Shown piece by piece: positions 7,919 through 18,202 of a stretch of 64,000 bases of DNA (position 1 is its first letter; the number at the start of each line of letters is the position of its first letter). A program made the position numbers and the translations under genes. The stretch is from positions 248,001 to 312,000 of the forward strand of contig NZ_KZ614145.1 in NCBI RefSeq assembly GCF_002884495.1, given 5' to 3'. The notes under the pieces are model-generated. The model had not been told where the DNA came from, searched no databases, and saw nothing but the letters and a program-made list of their open reading frames with translations. Source of the stretch: Rummeliibacillus pycnus. GTDB lineage: Bacteria; Bacillota; Bacilli; Bacillales_A; Planococcaceae.

Positions 7919-9211
7919 ATGTCAGCAAAATGGGAAAAACAAGAAGGCAACACTGGATTATTAACAGTAGAAGTTGCTGCTGAAAAAGTAGACGAAGCTT
8001 TAGATAAAGCTTTCAAAAAAGTTGTAAAACAAATTAACGTACCAGGCTTCCGTAAAGGTAAAATGCCTCGTCAAATGTTCGAAAAGAAATTTGGAGTAGA
8101 ATCATTATTCCAAGATGCTTTAGAACTTTTAGTAAATGAAAACTATCCATTAGCAATCGATGAAACAGGTATCGAACCAGTAGATCAACCAGAAATCGAT
8201 TTTGAAATGGAAGACCTAGGCAAACACAAAGACTTCAAATTCACTGCTAAAGTAACTGTTAAACCAGAAGTAACTCTTGGTGACTATAAAGGTTTAGAAG
8301 TAACTAAACAAGAAACTGCAGTAACTGATGAAGAAATCGAACAACAATTAAAAGACCAACAAACTCGTCTTGCAGAATTAGTTGTTAAAGAAGATGGCGC
8401 TGTAGAAGACGGCGACACTGCAGTAATCGATTTCGAAGGCTTCCAAGATGGTGTAGCATTCGAAGGCGGTAAAGGCGAAAACTACTCACTTGAAATCGGT
8501 TCTGGATCATTCATCCCAGGATTTGAAGAACAATTAGTAGGTGTAAAAGCTGGCGAATCTAAAGATGTGGTTGTAACATTCCCAGAAGAATACCATGCTG
8601 CTGAATTAGCTGGTAAAGAAGCAACATTTAAAGTAACTGTTAAAGAAGTAAAATCAAAAGAACTTCCAGAATTAGATGATGATTTAGCTGCAGAAATCGA
8701 TCCAGAAGTAAAAACTTTAGATGAACTTCGTACTAAACTAAAAGAAAAAACAGCTGCTGAAAAAGAAAGCGCTGCTGAAACAGCTTTACGTGATGATTTA
8801 GTTGAAAAAGCTGCTGAAAACGCAACAATCGATATTCCAAATGCAATGGTTGAAACAGAAATCAACCGTATGTTACAAGAATACGATCAAAGCTTACAAA
8901 TGCAAGGTATGAACCTTGACCTTTACTATCAATTCTCAGGTCAAGATGAAGCAGCTCTTCGTGCACAAATGAAAGGCGATGCTGAAAGCCGCGTACGAGT
9001 AGCTTTAGTTCTTGAAGCAATTGCAGAAGCAGAAAAAGTAGAAGTAACTGAAGAAGACATCAATGCAGAATTAGAAAAAATGTCTGAACAATTCAAAATG
9101 GATGTTGAACAAATTAAATCAGTTCTAGGCGGTACTTCTGTACTTGAACATGATGTGAAAATTCGTAAAACAGTTGAATTATTAGTTGAAAACGCTAAAG
9201 TAACTGAATAA
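7919..9211 (+). CDS. tig: Trigger factor, ribosome-associated chaperone
   Basis: A 430-residue protein with the three-part layout of trigger factor. The N-terminal ribosome-binding domain has the signature [11 protein letters not shown] (about 41-51). A FKBP-type peptidyl-prolyl isomerase domain spans about 150-245 ([13 protein letters not shown], then [13 protein letters not shown]). The rest is the C-terminal helical chaperone arms. It docks at the exit tunnel and shields nascent chains. Length equals the family norm. The start is ATG with GGAGGT at 7904-7909. Own promoter and own terminator make it a single-gene unit ahead of clpX, the same order as in B. subtilis. The codons are those of a highly expressed gene (many GAA, AAA, GTA, ACT). 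Confidence 0.98.
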   Translation: MSAKWEKQEGNTGLLTVEVAAEKVDEALDKAFKKVVKQINVPGFRKGKMPRQMFEKKFGVESLFQDALELLVNENYPLAIDETGIEPVDQPEIDFEMEDLGKHKDFKFTAKVTVKPEVTLGDYKGLEVTKQETAVTDEEIEQQLKDQQTRLAELVVKEDGAVEDGDTAVIDFEGFQDGVAFEGGKGENYSLEIGSGSFIPGFEEQLVGVKAGESKDVVVTFPEEYHAAELAGKEATFKVTVKEVKSKELPELDDDLAAEIDPEVKTLDELRTKLKEKTAAEKESAAETALRDDLVEKAAENATIDIPNAMVETEINRMLQEYDQSLQMQGMNLDLYYQFSGQDEAALRAQMKGDAESRVRVALVLEAIAEAEKVEVTEEDINAELEKMSEQFKMDVEQIKSVLGGTSVLEHDVKIRKTVELLVENAKVTE

Positions 9212-9233
9212 TACAGTTCAATTAGTAAACCTG

Positions 9234-9268
9234 AACAAGGTACGGGTTTTAAATCCGTACCTTGTTTT
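9234..9268 (+). terminator. Rho-independent terminator of tig
   Basis: Perfect 12-bp stem AACAAGGTACGG (9234-9245) / CCGTACCTTGTT (9255-9266) followed by T residues. Confidence 0.9.
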
Positions 9269-9320
9269 CTTAACATAAAGATAGAAAATTTAGAATAATA
9301 CATATTTAAGAGCTAAAATG

Positions 9321-9349
9321 TTACAAGAAATCGTTATATTTGATAATAT
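9321..9349 (+). promoter_or_regulatory. Sigma-A-type promoter of clpX
   Basis: TTACAA (9321-9326), 17-bp spacer, TAATAT (9344-9349), 45 bases ahead of the clpX start. Confidence 0.55.
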
Positions 9350-9393
9350 AGAAAGAATCTTGTAACATTGTTGCTTGAATAGGGGTGAAATAA

Positions 9394-10662
9394 TTGTTCA
9401 AATTTAATGATGAAAAAGGCAATTTAAAATGCTCATTCTGTGGAAAACCGCAAGAACAAGTTCGTAAACTAGTTGCGGGACCAGGTGTATACATTTGTGA
9501 TGAATGTATTGATTTGTGTTCTGAAATTGTTGTAGAAGAACTTGGTACTGAAGAAGAAGTTGAGCTAAAAGACATTCCAAAGCCAAAAGAAATACTAGAT
9601 ATTTTGGATGATTATGTCATCGGTCAAGAACGTGCTAAAAAAGCGTTATCAGTAGCTGTTTACAATCACTACAAACGCATTAATTCTAATAGCAAAGTAG
9701 ATGACGTGGAGTTATCAAAATCCAATATTGTGTTAATCGGACCAACTGGTAGTGGTAAAACATTATTAGCTCAAACTTTAGCTCGTATTATCAATGTACC
9801 ATTTGCGATTGCTGATGCTACTTCTTTAACAGAAGCTGGTTACGTTGGAGAAGATGTTGAAAATATCCTTCTTAAACTAATCCAAGCTGCTGATTATGAT
9901 ATTGAACGTGCTGAAAAAGGTATTATTTATATCGATGAAATCGATAAAGTTGCACGTAAATCTGAAAATCCTTCTATTACACGTGATGTGTCAGGCGAAG
10001 GCGTTCAACAAGCATTGTTGAAAATTCTTGAAGGTACAACAGCAAGTGTTCCTCCTCAAGGTGGTCGTAAACATCCTCACCAAGAGTTCATCCAAATAGA
10101 TACAACAAATATTCTATTTATCGTAGGTGGAGCTTTTGATGGGATTGAGTCAATTATTAAACGCCGTATGGGTGAAAAAGTAATTGGTTTCGGTTCTGAT
10201 ATTAAAAAACATAATACTGATGATAAAGACTTGATGAAGCACTTAATCCCTGAAGATTTGCTTAAATTCGGTTTAATCCCAGAATTTATCGGTCGTTTAC
10301 CAGTATTGGCTAGCTTAGAACAACTAGACGAAGATGCACTTGTTCAAATTTTAACTGAACCAAAAAATGCATTATCTAAGCAATATCAAAAAATGTTAGA
10401 ACTTGATAATGTAGAACTTGAATTTGAAAAAGATGCATTATATGAAATTGCAAAAGAAGCTATTGAGCGTAAAACGGGTGCACGAGGCTTACGTTCAATT
10501 ATTGAAAATATTATGTTAGATGTCATGTTTGAACTACCTTCTCGAAATGATATTGTGAAATGTATCATTACGAAAGAAACTGTTACAGATAAAGCTCGTC
10601 CAAAACTTCTTTTAAAAGATGGGACAGAGTTAGATCCGGATAGCGAAAAAACGTCTGCATAA
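9394..10662 (+). CDS. clpX: ClpX, ATPase subunit of the ClpXP protease
   Basis: A 422-residue AAA+ unfoldase. The N-terminal zinc-binding domain shows paired cysteines (CSFC near 11-14, CDECIDLC near 33-40). Walker A is GPTGSGKT (about 112-119) and Walker B is IIYIDEIDK. The pore loop GYVGEDV and the box VII arginine segment TGARGLRS are present. The IGF-type loop for ClpP docking is seen as VIGFGSD. It feeds tagged and regulatory proteins to ClpP, which lies elsewhere. The start is TTG (MFKFNDEKG, as in B. subtilis) with GGGGTGA upstream. Monocistronic with promoter and terminator. Confidence 0.98.
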   Translation: MFKFNDEKGNLKCSFCGKPQEQVRKLVAGPGVYICDECIDLCSEIVVEELGTEEEVELKDIPKPKEILDILDDYVIGQERAKKALSVAVYNHYKRINSNSKVDDVELSKSNIVLIGPTGSGKTLLAQTLARIINVPFAIADATSLTEAGYVGEDVENILLKLIQAADYDIERAEKGIIYIDEIDKVARKSENPSITRDVSGEGVQQALLKILEGTTASVPPQGGRKHPHQEFIQIDTTNILFIVGGAFDGIESIIKRRMGEKVIGFGSDIKKHNTDDKDLMKHLIPEDLLKFGLIPEFIGRLPVLASLEQLDEDALVQILTEPKNALSKQYQKMLELDNVELEFEKDALYEIAKEAIERKTGARGLRSIIENIMLDVMFELPSRNDIVKCIITKETVTDKARPKLLLKDGTELDPDSEKTSA

Positions 10663-10672
10663 GATCTGATTG

Positions 10673-10728
10673 AAAAGCTGGCTTCGATCAAGTGCCAATC
10701 AGCACTTGCATCGATGGCCAGCTTTTTT
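10673..10728 (+). terminator. Rho-independent terminator of clpX
   Basis: Long interrupted stem: AAAAGCTGGC (10673-10682) pairs with GCCAGCTTTT, with inner TCGAT/ATCGA and AAGTGC/GCACTT pairs, followed by a T run. Confidence 0.9.
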
Positions 10729-10850
10729 AAACTTATTATTGTGCATGAAAAGAGTTTTCTGTAACATACTTATAGCGTAATTATTAAAGTTCCTAAGATA
10801 TTCAATAATATGATGAAATTACACACAATCATTCGGAGGTGATCACCCTT

Positions 10851-13178
10851 ATGGCAGAAGTAACTAGAACAAAAAACATACCACTTTTACCACTTAGAGG
10901 GTTACTCGTTTATCCAACGATTTTATTACATATCGATGTAGGTCGTAAACGCTCTATTGAAGCATTGGAAAAAGCGATGGCGGATGATAATTTAATTTTT
11001 CTTGTGACACAAAAAGTCATGAGTGTAGAAAATCCGTTACAAGATGATTTATATGAAGTGGGAACTGTTGCATACGTTAAACAAATGTTGAAGTTGCCTA
11101 ATGGGACATTAAGAGTGCTAGTAGAAGGTCTTAACCGAGCAAAAATTAAAAAATTTACAGATCATGACGACTATATTTCGGTTGATCTAGAAAATTTAGT
11201 CGATTCAAAAGAAGTTGATATTGAAACAGAAGCCTTAATGCGTACATTATTATCTTATTTTGAAAGATATTCTAAAGCATCTAGCAAAATTTCTAACGAA
11301 TCTTATGAAACAGTTGCCGATATAGAAGAACCTGGACGTTTTGCGGATACAATTGCATCTTATTTGCCACTAAAAATGCAAGGTAAGCAAGAAATTCTTC
11401 GTACAACAGATGTTAAGGAAAGAATTAATATCCTAATTCAACGCTTGCATGACGAGCAAGAGGTATTAAATCTTGAACAAAAAATTAATACCAAAGTAAA
11501 GCGTGCCATGGAAAAAACTCAAAAAGAGTTTTATTTACGTGAGCAGATGAAAGCTATCCAGGATGAACTCGGAGACCGTGAAGGAAAGCAAGCAGAAGTT
11601 GAAGAGCTCAAAAAACGTATTGAAGCTTCGGAAATGCCTGAAGATACAATGAAAGTGGCATTAAAGGAATTAGGTCGTTATGATAAAATACCAGCTGCTT
11701 CAGCAGAAAGTGGTGTTATTCGGAACTACCTAGATTGGCTTATTTCTTTACCTTGGAAAACTGCAACTGAAGATCGCCGTGATATCCATGTTGCAGAAAA
11801 GATATTGAATCGAGATCATGAAGGTCTAGAAGAGGTTAAGGAACGTATTTTAGAATATCTATCTGTTCAACAGTTAACGAAGTCACTTCGTGGACCAATT
11901 CTTTGTCTGGCAGGTCCTCCTGGAGTAGGGAAAACTTCATTAGCAAAGTCAATTGCTGAATCTTTGAACCGTAAATTTGTCCGCATTTCACTTGGGGGTG
12001 TTCGAGATGAATCCGAAATTCGTGGACATCGAAGAACATATGTAGGTGCAATGCCAGGACGAATTATTCAAGGGATGAAAAAGGCGGGTACGATTAATCC
12101 TGTTTTCTTATTAGACGAAATTGATAAAATGTCCAATGATTTCCGCGGCGACCCATCAGCAGCAATGTTAGAAGTATTGGATCCAAACCAAAATAGTACA
12201 TTTAGTGATCACTATATTGAGGAATCATACGACTTATCAAATGTTATGTTTATTGCTACTGCAAATGACCTAAGTACAATACCGGGGCCATTACGTGATC
12301 GTATGGAAATTATATCAATTGCCGGTTATACAGAAGTAGAAAAACAAGAAATTGCGAAGAAACACCTAATCCCTAAACAGATGGAAGAAAACGGATTAGC
12401 AAAATCTCAATTACAGATTCGTGAAGATGCAGTGCTTGATTTAATTCGTTATTATACAAGAGAAGCAGGTGTTCGTAGTTTAGAACGTCAAGTTGCTTCA
12501 CTTTGCCGAAAAGCAGCAAAACAAATTGTATCAGGTGATAAAAAACGCGTTGTAATTACATCGAAAAACCTAGAAGATTTATTAGGAAAACATCGATTCC
12601 ATCATGGACAAGCTGAAAAAGAAAATCAAATTGGCGTGGCAACAGGTTTAGCTTATACAGTTGTTGGCGGTGATACACTTCAAATTGAAGTTTCACTTAC
12701 TCCAGGGAAAGGCAAGATTCAACTAACTGGTAAGTTAGGTGATGTCATGAAGGAATCTGCCCAAACAGCATTATCCTATGTACGTTCCAAATCGGATGAA
12801 TTAGGAATTGAAGACGATTTCTTTGATAAGCATGATATCCATATCCACGTACCAGAAGGGGCAGTGCCGAAAGACGGTCCTTCTGCTGGAGTGACCATGG
12901 TGACAGCAATTACTTCAGCCATTACAAAACGACCAATTCGTCGAGAAGTAGGTATGACAGGAGAAGTTACTTTGCGAGGACGGGTATTACCGATTGGTGG
13001 ACTAAAAGAAAAATCACTAGGAGCTCACCGTGCAGGATTAACAACAATTATTTTACCAAAAGACAATGAACGTGATATTGATGATATTCCAGAAAGTGTT
13101 CGGAAAGGGCTCACATTTAAGCTCGTGTCAAACGCAGATGAAGTATTGAATATAGCGTTAGACGGAGGGATTTTATGA
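10851..13178 (+). CDS. lonA: ATP-dependent Lon protease, LonA type
   Basis: A 775-residue protease with an N-terminal substrate-binding domain ([11 protein letters not shown] near residue 12-22), a central coiled-coil ([20 protein letters not shown]), an AAA+ module with Walker A GPPGVGKT and Walker B FLLDEIDK, and a C-terminal protease domain. The Ser-Lys dyad is visible: serine in KDGPSAGV and lysine in [14 protein letters not shown]. The true start is ATG 10851: a GTG at 10839 is in frame but lies inside the ribosome site GGAGGTG (10835-10841). The gene overlaps engB by four bases. B. subtilis has lonB between clpX and lonA; it is absent here. Confidence 0.97.
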   Translation: MAEVTRTKNIPLLPLRGLLVYPTILLHIDVGRKRSIEALEKAMADDNLIFLVTQKVMSVENPLQDDLYEVGTVAYVKQMLKLPNGTLRVLVEGLNRAKIKKFTDHDDYISVDLENLVDSKEVDIETEALMRTLLSYFERYSKASSKISNESYETVADIEEPGRFADTIASYLPLKMQGKQEILRTTDVKERINILIQRLHDEQEVLNLEQKINTKVKRAMEKTQKEFYLREQMKAIQDELGDREGKQAEVEELKKRIEASEMPEDTMKVALKELGRYDKIPAASAESGVIRNYLDWLISLPWKTATEDRRDIHVAEKILNRDHEGLEEVKERILEYLSVQQLTKSLRGPILCLAGPPGVGKTSLAKSIAESLNRKFVRISLGGVRDESEIRGHRRTYVGAMPGRIIQGMKKAGTINPVFLLDEIDKMSNDFRGDPSAAMLEVLDPNQNSTFSDHYIEESYDLSNVMFIATANDLSTIPGPLRDRMEIISIAGYTEVEKQEIAKKHLIPKQMEENGLAKSQLQIREDAVLDLIRYYTREAGVRSLERQVASLCRKAAKQIVSGDKKRVVITSKNLEDLLGKHRFHHGQAEKENQIGVATGLAYTVVGGDTLQIEVSLTPGKGKIQLTGKLGDVMKESAQTALSYVRSKSDELGIEDDFFDKHDIHIHVPEGAVPKDGPSAGVTMVTAITSAITKRPIRREVGMTGEVTLRGRVLPIGGLKEKSLGAHRAGLTTIILPKDNERDIDDIPESVRKGLTFKLVSNADEVLNIALDGGIL

Positions 13179-13756
13179 AAGTCAATAATGTAGAGATGGT
13201 CATTAGTGCAGTACAACCATCTCAATATCCAGAGGACGGTCTGCCAGAGTTTGCTCTTGCAGGTCGTTCTAATGTTGGTAAATCATCTTTTATCAACCGT
13301 ATGATTGGTCGAAAAAGTATGGCCCGGATTTCATCAAAGCCAGGGAAAACGCAAACTCTCAACTTCTATAAAATTGAAGAACAATTATTTTTTGTAGACG
13401 TTCCAGGTTATGGGTATGCTAAAGTATCTAAATCTGAACGAGAAGCATGGGGCAAAATGATTGAGCAATATTTAACTGGAAGAGCAGAGTTAAAAGCAGT
13501 TGTACAAATTGTTGATATTCGCCATGAACCAACTGACGATGACTGCATGATGTATGATTTCTTGAAACATTATAATATTCCAACAATTGTTATCGCAACA
13601 AAAGCCGATAAAATTAAAAAAGGAAATTATGCAAAACATAAAAAAATAATTGAAGAAGTTCTAGATATGGATCCAGATGACCCATTGATTTTATTCTCAT
13701 CGGAAAAAGGTATGGGAATGGAACAAGCATGGGCTGAGATTGAAAAAAGAATGTAG
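13175..13756 (+). CDS. engB: EngB/YsxC, ribosome biogenesis GTPase
   Basis: A 193-residue TrmE-Era-EngA-type small GTPase. G1 is GRSNVGKSS (about 30-38), G2 lies around [10 protein letters not shown]3 is DVPGYGYA, G4 is TKADK, G5 is FSSEKG. YsxC/EngB is essential in B. subtilis and assists late assembly of the 50S subunit. The start ATG overlaps the lonA stop (TTTTATGA), indicating translational coupling, with GGAGGG just upstream inside lonA. The pair ends at a strong terminator. Confidence 0.97.
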   Translation: MKVNNVEMVISAVQPSQYPEDGLPEFALAGRSNVGKSSFINRMIGRKSMARISSKPGKTQTLNFYKIEEQLFFVDVPGYGYAKVSKSEREAWGKMIEQYLTGRAELKAVVQIVDIRHEPTDDDCMMYDFLKHYNIPTIVIATKADKIKKGNYAKHKKIIEEVLDMDPDDPLILFSSEKGMGMEQAWAEIEKRM

Positions 13757-13766
13757 TAGATTACAT

Positions 13767-13803
13767 AAACCTGTAGAATAATGCAATTCTACAGGTTTTT
13801 TTC
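13767..13803 (+). terminator. Rho-independent terminator of lonA-engB
   Basis: Perfect 13-bp stem AAACCTGTAGAAT (13767-13779) / ATTCTACAGGTTT (13786-13798) followed by T residues. Confidence 0.92.
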
Positions 13804-13908
13804 TTAATTAATAGATTGCGTTAAATTGATCATTACTTGAAAATCAATACAAAATTATGATAAAAGCCACAGCCCTTTTTAAGAATATTTAATCAAAAAG
13901 CAACTATA

Positions 13909-13937
13909 TTGTAGTTAGATGAATGATTTGATAAAAT
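13909..13937 (+). promoter_or_regulatory. Candidate promoter for the hem leader
   Basis: TTGTAG (13909-13914), 17-bp spacer, TAAAAT (13932-13937). Transcription from here would give a 5' leader of about 260 nt before hemA. A separate TATAAT at 14163-14168 lacks a convincing -35. Confidence 0.4.
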
Positions 13938-13980
13938 ATAGATTATAATAATTCTAAAGAAAAATGTCGATTTTTATCTT

Positions 13981-14144
13981 GCATAAATGGGCAGTAAAAA
14001 CCCCACTTTAAGATTAAGAAAGAAGCAAAGTAGATAGAGGGCGTAACTGCACGTGAAAATCCGATTGGTTCAACTAATCATAAGTGGAAAGAACCACGCT
14101 AAGTTTCACTTTATGTCATAGCCTGTTCACAAATTGGAAACAGG
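13981..14144 (+). promoter_or_regulatory. Folded leader RNA upstream of hemA (unassigned family)
   Basis: A nested set of complementary segments is seen. Outer stem GCATAAA (13981-13987) / TTTATGT (14110-14116). Inside it, GCAGT (13991-13995) / ACTGC (14046-14050) encloses ACTTT (14005-14009) / AAAGT (14027-14031). Next, GTGAAA (14053-14058) / TTTCAC (14104-14109) encloses two hairpins, GATTGGT/ACTAATC (14063-14079) and GTGG/CCAC (14084-14097). The outer stem and the GTGAAA stem abut on the 3' side and could stack. A separate hairpin CCTGTT/AACAGG follows at 14122-14144. No T-box motif is present. GTGAAAATCC and GTCA..CCTG faintly recall cobalamin riboswitch elements, but the B12 box is not intact. 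Confidence 0.5.
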
Positions 14145-14206
14145 ATCATTCATAATTTATGTTATAATAATAGACGTTAATTAGAACGTGAGAGGTGTAT
14201 AATTTC

Positions 14207-15571
14207 ATGCATACCATTGTAGTAGGCTTGAATTATAAAACAGCGCCCGTCGAAATTCGTGAAAAATTCTCATTTACCGAAGAAGAACTTCCCGAAGCGA
14301 TGAGAGCATTACAAAGTCAAAAAAGCATATTAGAAAATGTAATTGTCTCAACTTGTAACCGTACTGAAATCTATGCTGTAGTCGATCAACTTCATACAGG
14401 ACGTTATTATATTAAACAATTCCTATCAACTTGGTTTAAAGTTCCAGTTGAGAACTTTGAATCACATCTTTATATTCGTGAAGAAGACAGTTCGATGTTA
14501 CATTTATTTAAAGTTTCTTCAGGAATCGACTCAATGGTATTAGGCGAGACTCAAATTTTGGGACAAGTTAAGAGTAGCTTTTTAAAAGCTCAAGAAATAG
14601 GCGTAACAGGTACTGTTTATAATAAATTATTCAAGCAAGCCATAACATTTGCAAAACGAGCTCACGGTGAAACAGCTATAGGTGAAAATGCTGTATCTGT
14701 TTCTTACGCAGCAGTAGAACTTGCAAAGAAAATTTTCGGATCATTATCAAATAAACATGTAGCCATTTTAGGTGCTGGTAAAATGGGTGAACTAGCAGTT
14801 GAAAATTTATATGGAAGCGGTGTAGGTAAAGTAACTGTTATTAACCGTACTTTCTCAAAAGCAGAAACACTGGCTGAGAAATTCCATGGTACTGCAAAAT
14901 CAATGGAAGAGCTTCAATGTGTATTATTAGAAGCAGATATTTTAATTAGTTCAACTGGTGCAACTGACTATGTAATTGATTATGACTTGATGGAACGTGT
15001 AGAACAATTACGTAAAGGTAAACCAATATTCATGGTTGATATTGCTGTTCCTCGCGACTTAGATCCAAGAATAGGCGATATATCTAATGTTTTCTTATAT
15101 GATATCGATGATTTACACGGTATTGTTGAAGCGAACCTAGCAGAACGTCAAGTAGCAGCAGAACAAATCACATCAATGATTGGTACTGAAGTCGATGAGT
15201 TTAAAGATTGGATGACTACTTTAGGAGTTGTTCCTGTAATTGCAGCTCTTCGTCAAAAAGCAGCTCGTATCCAAGCGGAAACCATGCAAAGTATTGAAAA
15301 CAAAATGCCTGACTTAACTGAACGAGAGAAAAAGGTATTGAATAAGCATACGAAATCGATTATTAACCAATTGTTAAAAGAACCAATTTTGCAAGCAAAA
15401 GAAATGGCTGGCTCACAAAAAGCAAAAGAGCAATTAGCGTTATTCCAACAAATTTTTGGAATTGAAGAAGAAGTGGAAGAAGAAGCTCGAAAACAACAAC
15501 TTCACCAAAAAGAACGCTTGCAAAAAACAGCATTAGGAACACAAATAACTGATGCTAAATTGTCATATTAA
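14207..15571 (+). CDS. hemA: Glutamyl-tRNA reductase
   Basis: A 454-residue enzyme that reduces glutamyl-tRNA to glutamate-1-semialdehyde, the first committed step of the C5 route to heme. The catalytic cysteine lies in [10 protein letters not shown] (about 46-55). The tRNA-recognition segment [18 protein letters not shown] and the NADPH-binding loop ILGAGKMGE follow, then a C-terminal helical dimerisation domain. The tail is long, acidic, then basic. The start is ATG 14207 with AGAGGTG at 14190-14196; an upstream in-frame GTG lies within that site. First gene of hemAXCDBL. The N-terminal region is the known target of HemX-dependent and protease control in B. subtilis. Confidence 0.97.
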   Translation: MHTIVVGLNYKTAPVEIREKFSFTEEELPEAMRALQSQKSILENVIVSTCNRTEIYAVVDQLHTGRYYIKQFLSTWFKVPVENFESHLYIREEDSSMLHLFKVSSGIDSMVLGETQILGQVKSSFLKAQEIGVTGTVYNKLFKQAITFAKRAHGETAIGENAVSVSYAAVELAKKIFGSLSNKHVAILGAGKMGELAVENLYGSGVGKVTVINRTFSKAETLAEKFHGTAKSMEELQCVLLEADILISSTGATDYVIDYDLMERVEQLRKGKPIFMVDIAVPRDLDPRIGDISNVFLYDIDDLHGIVEANLAERQVAAEQITSMIGTEVDEFKDWMTTLGVVPVIAALRQKAARIQAETMQSIENKMPDLTEREKKVLNKHTKSIINQLLKEPILQAKEMAGSQKAKEQLALFQQIFGIEEEVEEEARKQQLHQKERLQKTALGTQITDAKLSY

Positions 15572-15586
15572 AGAACTTTTTTGAAG

Positions 15587-15635
15587 GCGTTTTCGTGTCT
15601 ATGTGTTAAACTAATAGGTACGAAGACGCTTTTTT
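15587..15635 (+). terminator. Terminator-like hairpin between hemA and hemX
   Basis: GCGTTTTCGT (15587-15596) pairs with ACGAAGACGC (15620-15629) with one G-U pair, followed by six T residues. It lies inside the operon, so it probably lowers rather than blocks downstream transcription, or the hemX promoter lies after it. Confidence 0.65.
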
Positions 15636-15669
15636 ATCTAATGTATCAAGCTATATAAAGGAGTAGGTT

Positions 15670-16500
15670 ATGGCTGATTTGACGATGACAAGGCTACATG
15701 AAGCAATGGTCGTCTTATATGCGATCAGTCTTGTCTTTTATTTTATTGATTATCTAAATAAAGATGCAAAGGCACATCGAATTGCATTTTGGCTTGTATC
15801 AATAGTATGGATTTTGCAATCCATTTTCTTAGGGTTATATATTATAGAAACACATCGATTCCCGATATTATCACTATTTGAAGGGATTTATTTTTATGCT
15901 TGGCTTTTAGTGACAATTTCGATTTTATTGCATTGTCTATATCGTGTCGATTTACCGGTGTTCTTTCTAAATGTGCTTGGATTTATTTTTATGTCGATTC
16001 ATACATTTGCGCCCAATCAAATTGCACAATCGCCAGTAGGACATTCGCTTGTTTCTGAGTTACTTTTCATCCATATAACGTTCGCAATATTGTCATATGT
16101 TGCGTTTTCTTTATCATTTGTTTTCTCTACATTGTATATAATCCTATATAATGTACTTAAGAAAAAGAAATGGACAAAACAATGGACGAGATTACCATCC
16201 TTAGAGCAAGCTCAAAAAGGAATGTCAGGCTCATTATTAACAGGTATTCCGATTTTGTTGATCAGTTTAATATTAGGGTTGCAATGGGCCTATGTGTCAT
16301 TAACTAATTTTCCAATTTTCGATATGAAAATTATAGGTTCTTTTGTATCTTTATTAATCTATTGTTTTATTTTATATGGAAATCGAAAAGGAAAACTACA
16401 TACAACAATGTATGCTTGGACCCATGTCTATGCGTTTTTGATCATTATTATCAACTTCTTTTTAGGAAGTCGTTTATCAAGTTTTCACTTTTGGTATTAA
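15670..16500 (+). CDS. hemX: HemX, membrane protein of the CcsA/HemX family
   Basis: A 276-residue protein with eight hydrophobic segments, related to cytochrome c assembly protein CcsA/CcmC but without a heme-export partner here. In B. subtilis HemX lowers the amount of glutamyl-tRNA reductase (HemA), so it is a negative regulator of tetrapyrrole flux. Histidines in the membrane region (THRFPILS, SIHTFAPN, FIHITFA) are in positions where CcsA proteins bind heme. ATG start with AAAGGAG at 15657-15663. Located second in the hem operon, as in B. subtilis. Confidence 0.9.
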   Translation: MADLTMTRLHEAMVVLYAISLVFYFIDYLNKDAKAHRIAFWLVSIVWILQSIFLGLYIIETHRFPILSLFEGIYFYAWLLVTISILLHCLYRVDLPVFFLNVLGFIFMSIHTFAPNQIAQSPVGHSLVSELLFIHITFAILSYVAFSLSFVFSTLYIILYNVLKKKKWTKQWTRLPSLEQAQKGMSGSLLTGIPILLISLILGLQWAYVSLTNFPIFDMKIIGSFVSLLIYCFILYGNRKGKLHTTMYAWTHVYAFLIIIINFFLGSRLSSFHFWY

Positions 16501-16519
16501 TAGAAAGGTTGGATTGTAA

Positions 16520-17452
16520 GTGCGTAAAATTATTGTAGGTTCTAGAAGAAGTAAACTTGCTTTGACACAAACAAACTGGTTCATCGATCAATTAAAAAAA
16601 GCCGGTGCTCCGTTTGAATTTGAAGTAAAGGAAATTGTTACAAAAGGTGATAAAATCCTTGATGTTCAACTGTCAAAAGTAGGTGGTAAAGGCTTATTTG
16701 TTAAAGAAATCGAACAAGAATTATTTGATAAAGAAATCGATTTTGCCGTTCACAGTATGAAGGATATGCCTGCAGTACTTCCAGAGGGACTAGTAATTGG
16801 TTGTATTCCAAAACGTGAAGACCCACGAGATGCTTTTATTTCAAAAGGACATATTAAATTTGCAGATCTTCCTAAAGGTGCAGTTGTAGGTACTAGTAGT
16901 TTACGTCGTAGTGCACAATTATTACTTGCTCGCCCTGATTTAGAAATCAAATGGATTCGTGGTAATGTTGATACTCGTTTAGCAAAACTAGAAACAGATG
17001 AATACGACGCAATCATTTTAGCTGCAGCAGGATTAAAACGATTAGGCTGGAATGATGAAGTTGTTACTGAATATTTATCTACGGATGTTTGTATGCCAGC
17101 TGTTGGACAAGGTTCACTTGGTATTGAGTGTCGAAGTGATGATGAAGAATTACTTGCAGAACTTGCTAAATTGACAGATAAAGCTACTTGGGAAGAAGCG
17201 CAAGCAGAACGTGCTTTCTTAGCTGCTATGGACGGCGGTTGCCAAGTACCTATTGCTGGGTTTGCCCGTTATAATGATGGTCAAGTTGATTTTAAAGGTT
17301 TAGTAGCTGCTCCCGATGCTTCTATTTTCTATAAGGAATCATTAGTTTCAGAAGACGCTGTTGCAGCAGGTAAAGAGGTTGCTGCTAAGTTAACAAAACA
17401 AGGTGCTTTTGATTTGATTCAAAAAGTAAAGGCTGAACAAAATGCCAAATAA
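16520..17452 (+). CDS. hemC: Hydroxymethylbilane synthase (porphobilinogen deaminase)
   Basis: A 310-residue enzyme polymerising four porphobilinogens to hydroxymethylbilane. Signatures: N-terminal [18 protein letters not shown], active-site aspartate region VHSMKDMP, arginine-rich [10 protein letters not shown], and the dipyrromethane cofactor cysteine in [12 protein letters not shown] (about residue 242). The start is GTG 16520 with AAAGGTTGGA upstream. The gene overlaps hemD by 11 bases. Length matches the family. Confidence 0.97.
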   Translation: MRKIIVGSRRSKLALTQTNWFIDQLKKAGAPFEFEVKEIVTKGDKILDVQLSKVGGKGLFVKEIEQELFDKEIDFAVHSMKDMPAVLPEGLVIGCIPKREDPRDAFISKGHIKFADLPKGAVVGTSSLRRSAQLLLARPDLEIKWIRGNVDTRLAKLETDEYDAIILAAAGLKRLGWNDEVVTEYLSTDVCMPAVGQGSLGIECRSDDEELLAELAKLTDKATWEEAQAERAFLAAMDGGCQVPIAGFARYNDGQVDFKGLVAAPDASIFYKESLVSEDAVAAGKEVAAKLTKQGAFDLIQKVKAEQNAK

Positions 17453-18200
17453 TTTGCCATTACAAGGACAACAAATTGTTCTAACTGGCACGAAAATGAC
17501 GCATTCTGTATCTTCCAAAATTACAACTCTAGGCGGCAAAGTTTTTCACTTGCCGCTTATTACTGTGCAAGAAGTTGTGCAATCAGAAGATCGTCAACTA
17601 ATAAAACAAGCAATAAAATATGAATGGTTAATATTTACCAGTCAAAATGCAGTTCAAGCGTTTGCCAATAAACTAGAACGTTTGCAACAAACTAAAGAGG
17701 ATTGCTTAGCGAAAATTGCTGTCGTTGGGGAAAAAACAGCCCAAGCTCTCGAAAAATTAGGTTTTACAATTGATTTCATCCCTTCTACATATAGTGCAGA
17801 TACTTTTGTTAAAGAATTTCCTTTGCATGTTGGACAATTAAAAAGTTGTCTATTCTTGAAAGGTAGTTTAGCAAAGGATACTATAAAAGAGGGATTACCG
17901 TTTCCAGTAAAAGAATGGATTGTTTATGAAACAATTCAAACAACTGAGCATGTTCCAGTATTAAAAGAATTACTCAAGCAATCACAAGAGGTTACTGTGA
18001 TCTTTGCAAGTCCTTCTGCTGTAGAAGTTTTTGCAAAGCATATAGCTCCTGAAATAGGTTGGAACGGCTTTACGGTTGCAGCAATTGGACATGTGACAGA
18101 AACAGCATTGCAAAATGTTGGGACAACGGTAGATATAAAACCAGCAAAGTATACGATGATGGCCATTATTGACGAATTGGCTAAGAGAAAGGAACTTTAA
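17442..18200 (+). CDS. hemD: Uroporphyrinogen-III synthase
   Basis: A 252-residue cytoplasmic protein that closes and isomerises hydroxymethylbilane to uroporphyrinogen III. This family is poorly conserved; visible marks are the N-terminal LPLITVQEV strand, the [13 protein letters not shown] segment, [15 protein letters not shown], and the C-terminal [13 protein letters not shown] and [12 protein letters not shown] segments. Position between hemC and hemB and the 11-base overlap with hemC settle the assignment. Confidence 0.95.
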   Translation: MPNNLPLQGQQIVLTGTKMTHSVSSKITTLGGKVFHLPLITVQEVVQSEDRQLIKQAIKYEWLIFTSQNAVQAFANKLERLQQTKEDCLAKIAVVGEKTAQALEKLGFTIDFIPSTYSADTFVKEFPLHVGQLKSCLFLKGSLAKDTIKEGLPFPVKEWIVYETIQTTEHVPVLKELLKQSQEVTVIFASPSAVEVFAKHIAPEIGWNGFTVAAIGHVTETALQNVGTTVDIKPAKYTMMAIIDELAKRKEL

Positions 18201-18202
18201 TC

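Noticed and set aside
8482-8865. Antisense frame inside tig
   Set aside because: Serine/alanine-rich translation is typical of the shadow of a highly biased coding strand; no ribosome site.
14063-14079. tRNA T-arm (GGTTCAACT)
   Set aside because: The flanking stem does not close in T-arm register and no acceptor or anticodon arm can be drawn.
13981-14144. Cobalamin riboswitch upstream of hemA
   Set aside because: GTGAAAATCC and a GTCA...CCTG pair look similar, but the conserved B12 box and the GGGAA/CCCGCCACTG core are not present, and GTGAAA pairs with TTTCAC instead.
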